From Acidobacteriota bacterium (GTDB lineage: Bacteria > Acidobacteriota > Polarisedimenticolia > Gp22-AA2): a DNA stretch of 5,028 nt. Below, piece after piece: positions 1-5,028 of the stretch. The stretch is taken from the NCBI GenBank assembly GCA_027297005.1, contig JAPUIN010000007.1:1-5028 (forward strand). Reading direction: 5' to 3'. How positions within the stretch are numbered: the first letter of the stretch is position 1; each line of letters starts with the position of its first letter. The position numbers and the translations under genes are program-made. The notes beneath the pieces were generated by a model that ran no database searches, was not told the origin of the DNA, and saw nothing but the letters and a program-made list of their open reading frames with translations.

Positions 1-609
1 GTCGTGGGTGAGGCGATCATCCGGGTCGCACATCACCTGATCGCACTCCCCGGTGTGAGGCTCCGGCAGATCCGCCGCGTTTACTCCCACCCGGTCGCCC
101 TGGCCCAATGTGAGGGATTCTTCCGCCGGCACGCCCACCTCACGCGTGTGGCGACCCATGACACCGCCGGCAGCGTCCGCATGCTCAGCGAGGAGGGAGC
201 GCACGACCTGGCGGCGATCGCGTCCGAACCGGCGGCGCGCCTGTACGGCGCGCACATCATCAAGCGCCATCTTGAAGATCACCGATCCAACTACACCCGT
301 TTCTTTCTGCTCTCCCGGCGCGCGAGGCTCTCCCGGCGGCCGGACAAGACCTCCGTCCTGTTTGCCACGGGCCACGTGCCGGGTGCGCTGTTCCGGTGCA
401 TGGCTGTGTTCGCCCTGCGTGACATCAATCTCTCCAAAATCGAATCTCGTCCCCTGGTCGGCCGTCCCTGGGAGTACATCTTCCATGTCGATTTCGCAGG
501 CTCGGAGGAGGAGGAGCGCTGCCGCAACGCCCTGCGCCATCTGCGCGAGGTCTGTCACTTCGTCCGCGTGCTCGGCTCGTATCCGCGGGCCCGCACGCCG
601 CGATCCTGA
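1..609 (+). CDS. pheA: Prephenate dehydratase with ACT domain (3' part, start outside window)
   Basis: Converts prephenate to phenylpyruvate (loss of water and CO2) in cytosolic phenylalanine synthesis. The frame is open from base 1, so the start and roughly the first quarter to third of a usual ~280-residue monofunctional enzyme lie outside the window; an N-terminal chorismate mutase domain cannot be excluded. Counting from the first codon, the catalytic domain shows the YSHP segment (about 28-31), HDTAGSVR (53-60), AAIAS (71-75) and the family's hallmark NYTRF (97-101), whose Thr-Arg-Phe includes the catalytic threonine. From about residue 117 an ACT domain follows, with GALF (about 128-131) and ESRP (148-151). 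These match the two loops that bind phenylalanine in this family, so feedback inhibition by phenylalanine is expected. The gene ends with TGA and is convergent with the pyruvate kinase gene. The function is clear; the symbol is by family resemblance. Confidence 0.93.
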   Translation, partial: VVGEAIIRVAHHLIALPGVRLRQIRRVYSHPVALAQCEGFFRRHAHLTRVATHDTAGSVRMLSEEGAHDLAAIASEPAARLYGAHIIKRHLEDHRSNYTRFFLLSRRARLSRRPDKTSVLFATGHVPGALFRCMAVFALRDINLSKIESRPLVGRPWEYIFHVDFAGSEEEERCRNALRHLREVCHFVRVLGSYPRARTPRS

Positions 610-673
610 TTCGGGACGCGGCTCCTGGCACCGCCCCGGCACCTGCCTTCCGCACCTCCGGGATGGCGACGGT
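610..673. other. Convergent intergenic gap
   Basis: These 64 bases separate the stop codons of the convergent prephenate dehydratase and pyruvate kinase genes. A terminator serving either side would be expected here, but I see only short GC-rich pairings such as GCGG/CCGC and no stable stem followed by a T-run on either strand. Termination may be Rho-dependent or may lie inside the opposite gene. Confidence 0.6.
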
Positions 674-2095
674 TCAGATGCGCTCCCCGACACGATGGAT
701 CTTCATCATGTTTGTGGCTCCCGCCCGGGTGGAGGTTCCCGATACGACGATGGCCCTCTGGCCTTTCCTCATCAGGCGGTGACGCAGAAGTGCGCGATCC
801 CCCTCGGCCAGCATCCGGTCGGTATTGCGCACGAGCCGGATGGTCAGCGACAAAACGCCGCGGTAGAGACAGAGCCTGCGCTGGATCGCTTCCGTCGGAC
901 AGAAGGCGATGATCGGGCAGGCCGGCTTCATTTTCGACAGAACGCGCGCCGTGGTGCCGGTCTGCGTGAACACGACGATCGCGCGAGCATCCGACCCCCG
1001 CGCCGCGTCCACGGCGGCATGCGCCACGGCGTGAACCTCCCGCCCGCGATCCGGCATCGATTCGGCATGCCCCATCGAGTGCACGCCGCTGCGTTCCGCC
1101 TCCTGCACGATCCGATCCATGATCGCCACCGCACGGGCGGGATGGCGTCCCGAGGCGGTCTCAGCGGACAGCATCACGGCGTCGGTGCCGTCGAAGATGG
1201 CATTGGCGACGTCGCTCGCCTCGGCGCGCGTGGGGCGGGGTAAGGCGACCATTGATTCGAGCATCTGAGTCGCGGTGATCACGATGACGCCGGCGCGGTT
1301 GGCCCGGTTCAGGATCTCCTTCTGCAGCACCGGGACCTGTTCGAGCGGCACCTCGACCCCCAGGTCACCGCGTGCCACCATCACGCCGTCAGCCGCCGCG
1401 AGGATCCCGTCCAGATTCCGCACGGCGGCGCGCAGTTCCAGCTTCGCGATCAGCGGGATGACACGACCCCGGCGTCGCATGAAGCGGCGAACGCGCTCCA
1501 GATCCTCCGCCTCGCGCACGAACGACAACGCGAGATAGTCGACTCGACGTCGCATGGCGAACTCCAGATCGATCCGATCCTTGCGCGTGAGCGACGGGAG
1601 GCTGAGCCGGGTCAGAGGCAGGTTCATCCCCTTCCACTCCGCCAGCGCCCCCCCGGTGACGACGCGGCACTCGATATCCCGCCCCATCGTCCGCAGGACG
1701 CGGAGCTCGATCTTGCCGTCGTCGAGGAGGATCGGATCGTGGCGCGCAACGTCGGTCGACAGCCCACGATGCGATACAGGCAGGACGTTTCTCCCGCCGA
1801 TCACGGGGCCCGGCGTGAGGGTGACGGTCGTCCCGGCGCGCAGTGTGACTGGCCCGCCACCGGGGAGGCGTCCGATTCTGACCTTCGGTCCCTGCAGGTC
1901 CGCCAGCAGGGCGACCGCCCGACCCGAGGCGGCGGCAATGCGGCGAACCGCATCGATGACGCGCGCGTGGTCGGCGTGGGTCCCATACGAGAGGTTGAGC
2001 CGCGCCACATCCACGCCTGCGGCGATGACGCGCCCGAGAACGGCGTCAGAGCCGCATGCGGGGCCCATCGTCGCGATAATTTTTGCGTGTCTCAT
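674..2095 (-). CDS. pyk: Pyruvate kinase, predicted potassium-independent type
   Basis: Catalyses phosphoenolpyruvate + ADP to pyruvate + ATP, the last step of glycolysis, in the cytosol. The 473 residues are the normal length for a bacterial enzyme without an extra C-terminal domain. In order: the N-terminal strand KIIATMGPA (5-13); ARLNLSYG (31-38) with the conserved Arg, Asn and Ser; DLQGPKVRIG (66-75); a B domain at about 75-165; IAKLE (216-220) with catalytic Lys218 and metal ligand Glu220; VARGDLGVEVP (240-250) with metal ligand Asp244; TATQMLESM (274-282) with the catalytic Thr276; PTRAEASDVANAIFDGTDAVMLS (288-310, a family signature); and a C-terminal domain ending in MMKIHRVG. Lys71 sits where potassium-dependent enzymes carry Glu117 (rabbit numbering), with Leu67 and Gln68 at positions 113 and 114, the combination known from potassium-independent enzymes. 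Tyr37 replaces the usual His of NFSHG. The ATG start fits the family N terminus, but no Shine-Dalgarno sequence precedes it. Confidence 0.96.
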   Translation of the reverse strand: MRHAKIIATMGPACGSDAVLGRVIAAGVDVARLNLSYGTHADHARVIDAVRRIAAASGRAVALLADLQGPKVRIGRLPGGGPVTLRAGTTVTLTPGPVIGGRNVLPVSHRGLSTDVARHDPILLDDGKIELRVLRTMGRDIECRVVTGGALAEWKGMNLPLTRLSLPSLTRKDRIDLEFAMRRRVDYLALSFVREAEDLERVRRFMRRRGRVIPLIAKLELRAAVRNLDGILAAADGVMVARGDLGVEVPLEQVPVLQKEILNRANRAGVIVITATQMLESMVALPRPTRAEASDVANAIFDGTDAVMLSAETASGRHPARAVAIMDRIVQEAERSGVHSMGHAESMPDRGREVHAVAHAAVDAARGSDARAIVVFTQTGTTARVLSKMKPACPIIAFCPTEAIQRRLCLYRGVLSLTIRLVRNTDRMLAEGDRALLRHRLMRKGQRAIVVSGTSTRAGATNMMKIHRVGERI

Positions 2096-2130
2096 GAGAA
2101 AAGGGGCAAGGGCCAGTGGCCCTCGCCCCT
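2096..2130 (-). terminator. Rho-independent terminator or attenuator after the radical SAM gene
   Basis: Read on the minus strand, AGGGGCGAGGGCC (from 2130) pairs with GGCCCUUGCCCCU (to 2102) around a three-base ACU loop. This gives a GC-rich stem of 13 pairs, followed by UUUCUC. On the minus strand one pair is a G-U wobble, whereas the plus-strand transcript would have an A-C mismatch there, which favours minus-strand use. It lies 24 bases after the radical SAM stop codon, so it fits as that gene's terminator. Its U-tract runs straight into the ATG of pyruvate kinase at 2095, so it may also control read-through or translation of that gene. Confidence 0.8.
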
Positions 2131-2153
2131 CCCTTCGTCCCCTGCAATCAGTC

Positions 2154-4226
2154 TCAGCGGCGGACGCTTTCCGAACCTTCGCCCGGGGCGGACGCCGACA
2201 TCGAAACCGTGTCCGCGGTTGCTCCTGTAGAAACCCCCGACGGCACCGGAGGCGTGGTCGCGCTCGCGGGGATCGGAGCGGCCGTCATCGGCGACTCACC
2301 CGAAGCAGCGAGCGGCACCTGTTTGCCGGCCGCATAGATCGGGTGCCTCCCTTTCTCCTTGAACCACTGGGCGGTCGTATGCGTCGAGAACATCTTCTCC
2401 ACGATCTGCCTCCAACCGACACCGGTGTTGTAGGCACAAAACGACACCTCACCGAGCTGCGTTCCGTACGGGATGATGCACATCTCCGTGCGCCGGAAGT
2501 CGTAGTTGAACAGATCCTGAAACCACATACCAGCGACCAGCATGATACGCCACTCGTAGCGCGCCTTCTCGGCCAGCCCCAGCTTGGCGCCGTTGTGGCC
2601 GTCGATGACCTTCATCAGCTCCCAGAGGTTCATGCCCTTCGGCATCTCCGCGAAACGGGTGTTCCTGAGCACCGAGAGCATGAACTGGGCGATCGTCAGC
2701 GCCCGACCGCGCGCGCTGTCGTTGATGATCTTCATGTCCTCCATGATCCTGTCCGTATTGAGGATCTGAGGGAACGGGATAGCCTCCTTCGTTTTCTCGC
2801 TGACCAGCAGCATGGTGCCGATCCCGCAATTTGGATGGCAGCCGCACTTGAGGGCGCCCCACTCCGTATCGGGACCGTCCATCAAGTCCCGCAGATCGGA
2901 AAACGGACCGGACGAGGAAAGCGGGTACCAGTCGCGCATCGGTTCGGTGAAGCCAAGCTGGTCCTTCACGTCCCTCGCGAGGTGGGACAGCGTGTAGCGC
3001 TGCCGACGGCGCGTCTCATCGTCGATGTCCTCGTCACGACCGGTGAACGAGACCGGCTGGAACGACACCGCGTTGATCGTGTCGACGTTGTCGATCGCGA
3101 ACTTGACGATCGGCCCGACCTGGTCATTGTTGACCGTGTTGATAATGGTCACGACCAGCGTGACGTCGATCCCCGCCGCCTTGAGGTTGTCGAGCGCCCG
3201 TTTCTTAACATCGAACAGGTTGCCGACGCCGCGATGGTTGTTGGCCTCGTTGGTCACGCCGTCGAACTGGAGGTAGACGAAGCGCAAGCCCGCGGCTTTG
3301 GCGCGGTGCGCGAAATCGAGATCCTGGGCGAACCGGATTCCGTTTGACGCGGCCTGCACGCTGATATAGCCGATTTTCCTGCAGTACGCCACGGCGTCCA
3401 GAAAGTACGGCGACAGCGTCGGCTCTCCGCCTGAGAACTGCACCGACATCTGCCGGCGCGGCTTCACATTGATCGAATTGTCCAGAATCTGGCGGATGTC
3501 GTCCCAGGTCAACTCGTGAACATACCCGACCTGGTTCGCGTCCATGAAACAGGGGTTGCACATCATGTTGCATCGGTTGGTTAAATCGACAGTCAGCACC
3601 GCGCCGCGACCGTACTTGACGGTCGAGGATCCGTGGTTGTGGTAGGCGTCGGGCGCCATCCGGAAATCGCGGCCCGGATAGAGCTTTTCCATCCGGCGGA
3701 GGAACTCGACGTCGATCGCCATCAGGTCTTCGCAGCGTCCATGCCGTGGGCACTCCTTTTCCATCCACACCTGCCCGTCCCGTTCGACGATACGCGCCTT
3801 GATTTCTCCCGGCTTGCCGTTGATCAGCGTCTGCCAGTCGGACTCACCGTTGATGATCCGGTTGCGCACCTCCTTGACGCACTTGGGGCAGAGCGAATCG
3901 GTCTCGCGCGGGAATCCAAGTTCCGGGAAGGATCGCTCGTGGCTCTTCAGGAGCGGCGCCGGCGCCCACTTCGGCTGGAACGACCTGTACGGCACGCGCT
4001 TGTTAACCGCCTGAAAGGCGTGCCAGGCAAGGTTTGCCGCGCCCTTGATCCCGGTACCAATAATCGTGCTGGGTCTCAGGTACCGACTCATCCGCTTCCC
4101 CCCGCCACCACGCGCGCCGTTTCCGCTCACCACTCCCCGGCCACGATCGGCGCGCGCAGGAGGTGTGGGCTCAGTCGTTGAACGTGCATGTACCGTATTT
4201 TCGATCCGGGCCTCGGCCTGGCTCAT
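2154..4226 (-). CDS. Radical SAM protein, COG1964-like (resembles tetraether lipid synthase Tes/MJ0619)
   Basis: A 690-residue iron-sulfur enzyme expected to cleave S-adenosylmethionine to a 5'-deoxyadenosyl radical. Residues 1-45 are low-complexity and Gly/Arg/Thr rich. An N-terminal metal-binding module shows CPKC (113-116) and, after the IVERDGQVWMEKE stretch, CPRHGRC (Cys159, Cys165): four cysteines able to form a rubredoxin-like site. The core has the CX3CX2C motif RCNMMCNPC (Cys219, 223, 226), GGEP (266-269) and a following partial TIM barrel to about 400. Further cysteines lie in KCGCHPNC (461, 463, 467), MCIIPYG (583) and SFCAYN (597), enough for at least one auxiliary cluster. Residues from about 642 to the end are Ala/Pro/Ser/Thr rich and probably disordered. 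The CPxC/CPxHG pair plus radical SAM core recalls COG1964, whose member MJ0619 was first linked to pterin methylation and later shown to join lipid chains in tetraether synthesis. The assignment is from memory of motifs; the substrate is unknown. There is no cobalamin domain. The ATG at 4226 is chosen because AGGAGG sits 8 bases upstream. Confidence 0.85.
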   Translation of the reverse strand: MSQAEARIENTVHARSTTEPTPPARADRGRGVVSGNGARGGGGKRMSRYLRPSTIIGTGIKGAANLAWHAFQAVNKRVPYRSFQPKWAPAPLLKSHERSFPELGFPRETDSLCPKCVKEVRNRIINGESDWQTLINGKPGEIKARIVERDGQVWMEKECPRHGRCEDLMAIDVEFLRRMEKLYPGRDFRMAPDAYHNHGSSTVKYGRGAVLTVDLTNRCNMMCNPCFMDANQVGYVHELTWDDIRQILDNSINVKPRRQMSVQFSGGEPTLSPYFLDAVAYCRKIGYISVQAASNGIRFAQDLDFAHRAKAAGLRFVYLQFDGVTNEANNHRGVGNLFDVKKRALDNLKAAGIDVTLVVTIINTVNNDQVGPIVKFAIDNVDTINAVSFQPVSFTGRDEDIDDETRRRQRYTLSHLARDVKDQLGFTEPMRDWYPLSSSGPFSDLRDLMDGPDTEWGALKCGCHPNCGIGTMLLVSEKTKEAIPFPQILNTDRIMEDMKIINDSARGRALTIAQFMLSVLRNTRFAEMPKGMNLWELMKVIDGHNGAKLGLAEKARYEWRIMLVAGMWFQDLFNYDFRRTEMCIIPYGTQLGEVSFCAYNTGVGWRQIVEKMFSTHTTAQWFKEKGRHPIYAAGKQVPLAASGESPMTAAPIPASATTPPVPSGVSTGATADTVSMSASAPGEGSESVRR

Positions 4227-4232
4227 TGAAGA

Positions 4233-4240
4233 CTCCTCCT
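4233..4240 (-). promoter_or_regulatory. Ribosome binding site that fixes the radical SAM start
   Basis: On the minus strand AGGAGGAG is followed by TCTTCA and the ATG ending at 4226; the AGGAGG core is 8 bases from the ATG. It rules out the longer in-frame GTG at 4250, which lies upstream of this site. The first base of AGGAGG is also the last base of the preceding gene's TGA (4242-4240), so ribosomes finishing that gene would stop on this site, favouring translational coupling. Confidence 0.9.
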
Positions 4241-5028
4241 CAAATAACACCCGTGTCCTGTGTCGATCGTCCGTGACTCATGCCCTGCGTTTGCCCCACG
4301 TCCTGATCTCCGTCTGCGACGATTCCGGTGCGGCCCAGGGAACGGGCCTTGCTTCTGAATTTCCTCACGGTGATTCGATCGAGACGTCGTCGTGCCAGCT
4401 TGAGATTCGCCGATGACCGGGCGAACCGCACGGCGTTCCCGCCCACCGACAGACCGCTCAGGTGAATCGGCAGGGCTGCGACCGCCACGCCGAGCGTCCG
4501 ACGAACACGGCGCCGGCCGGAACCGGTGACGAGGGCGCGATACCCATGCGCCAGAAGGCGCAGTTGCTCGCGCGCGGCTCTCCACCCGCTGCCGTGGATG
4601 CCGCCGGGTCGGGTCCGACTCTCGTGCAGATCGGCCACGAACTCCTCGCGCGTGAGCGCCGGGCTCATGGTGAATGTCCGGCCGACATGGCGCGGACCGT
4701 GCGACCCGCTGCCGCCGATCGTCTTGAAGATCCGCGTGGAGGTCATCTCGGCCAGGAGGCGCTCCATCCGCCTACCCCGCTTTGCACCGCACAGGGCGTT
4801 CCTGATCTCGCATCGCTCGAATCGCCCCAGGATTGAGCGCGTCCCTACGATATCCCGTGGTGCGGTCGACCACTCGCCGGGAAACAAACCCAAGGCGGCG
4901 ATGATCCCGCTCGAGTGCAGATAAGCCATCAACTCGACAAGGTCTCCGCGCCGCCGGGCGATCTCGCGATGCTGCCCTTCGGTGATGTCGTACACCAGCA
5001 CGTGGAGCCGGGCGCCGCTGCGGGAATC
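4240..5028 (-). CDS. PHP-domain-like protein with degraded metal site (3' part, start outside window)
   Basis: 262 residues are visible; the frame is open to the window edge, so the N-terminal part, where the first PHP metal motif (HxH) would be, is missing. Visible numbering: GARLHVLVYDITEGQHREI (5-23) and a helix DLVELMAYLHSSGI (29-42) resemble the middle of the PHP (polymerase and histidinol phosphatase) domain as found in PHP phosphoesterases and PHP-glycosyltransferase fusions. Where that family usually has an AHPL-type motif, this protein reads LGLFPGEW (about 46-53), without the histidine. CEIRN (73-77) fits the family's E-x-RNG segment. GGSGSHGPRHVGRTFT (105-120) fits GGSDDH...GRTYT but has lost the aspartates and kept the histidine. 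TRPGGIHGS (about 139-147) also fits. The last ~90 residues are Arg-rich and match nothing I recognise. It could be a pseudoenzyme, a binding domain or a diverged hydrolase. It is 13 bases upstream of the radical SAM gene and probably in its operon. The family call is by motif resemblance only. Confidence 0.6.
   Translation of the reverse strand, partial: DSRSGARLHVLVYDITEGQHREIARRRGDLVELMAYLHSSGIIAALGLFPGEWSTAPRDIVGTRSILGRFERCEIRNALCGAKRGRRMERLLAEMTSTRIFKTIGGSGSHGPRHVGRTFTMSPALTREEFVADLHESRTRPGGIHGSGWRAAREQLRLLAHGYRALVTGSGRRRVRRTLGVAVAALPIHLSGLSVGGNAVRFARSSANLKLARRRLDRITVRKFRSKARSLGRTGIVADGDQDVGQTQGMSHGRSTQDTGVI

Noticed and set aside
610..673. Possible bidirectional terminator between the convergent genes
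   Set aside because: Only 4-base GC pairings were found and there is no adjoining T-run, so a terminator cannot be supported.
110..1243. A 377-codon open frame on the plus strand
   Set aside because: It overlaps prephenate dehydratase in another frame and then runs antisense to pyruvate kinase. The composition is Arg/Pro/Ser-rich with no motif.
1554..3347. A 597-codon open frame on the plus strand
   Set aside because: It lies antisense to the pyruvate kinase and radical SAM genes, both of which have clear family motifs. Its translation is Arg/Asp/Val-rich without recognisable domains, as expected from the mirror of GC-rich codon usage.
3205..3768. A 187-codon minus-strand frame inside the radical SAM gene
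   Set aside because: Shadow in a different frame of a gene with intact CX3CX2C and GGEP motifs; no sign of a frameshift in the main frame.
4227..4250. GTG at 4250 as an alternative start of the radical SAM gene (8 extra residues)
   Set aside because: The AGGAGG site lies downstream of this GTG and is correctly spaced for the ATG at 4226; the GTG start would also overlap the previous gene.
4462..4924. Two overlapping plus-strand frames of 124 and 132 codons
   Set aside because: Both are antisense to the PHP-like gene, overlap each other in different frames, and show no recognisable motif.

Overview
The window comes from a GC-rich bacterial chromosome. Strong third-position GC bias leaves long open frames opposite the real genes. 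The host cannot be identified from these 5 kb. A canonical AGGAGG ribosome binding site and standard core-metabolism genes point to a bacterium, and nothing suggests a phage, plasmid or insertion sequence.

Layout: (1) Bases 1-609, plus strand, hold the 3' part of a prephenate dehydratase gene (pheA type). It includes the end of the catalytic domain and a complete C-terminal ACT regulatory domain. (2) A 64-base convergent gap (610-673) has no clear terminator. (3) Bases 674-2095, minus strand, hold a complete pyruvate kinase whose monovalent-cation-site residues are of the potassium-independent type. (4) Bases 2096-2153 hold a strong hairpin with a U-tract in the minus-strand direction; it ends directly at the pyruvate kinase start codon. 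(5) Bases 2154-4226, minus strand, hold a complete radical SAM protein of 690 residues. It has a classic CX3CX2C cluster motif, an N-terminal four-cysteine pair and extra C-terminal cysteines. This architecture resembles the COG1964 group, which contains the archaeal tetraether lipid synthase Tes (MJ0619). (6) Bases 4240-5028, minus strand, hold the 3' part of a PHP-domain-like protein whose metal ligands appear degraded. It runs off the right edge.

The three minus-strand genes are read in the order PHP-like protein, radical SAM enzyme, pyruvate kinase. The first two are separated by 13 bases, and the ribosome binding site of the second touches the stop codon of the first, so they are almost certainly co-transcribed and may be translationally coupled. 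The hairpin probably ends that unit or attenuates read-through into pyruvate kinase. The most interesting content is the PHP-like/radical SAM pair. The radical SAM enzyme may be a bacterial C-C coupling enzyme for membrane lipids, but its substrate cannot be read from the sequence. Pyruvate kinase and prephenate dehydratase are ordinary central metabolism.
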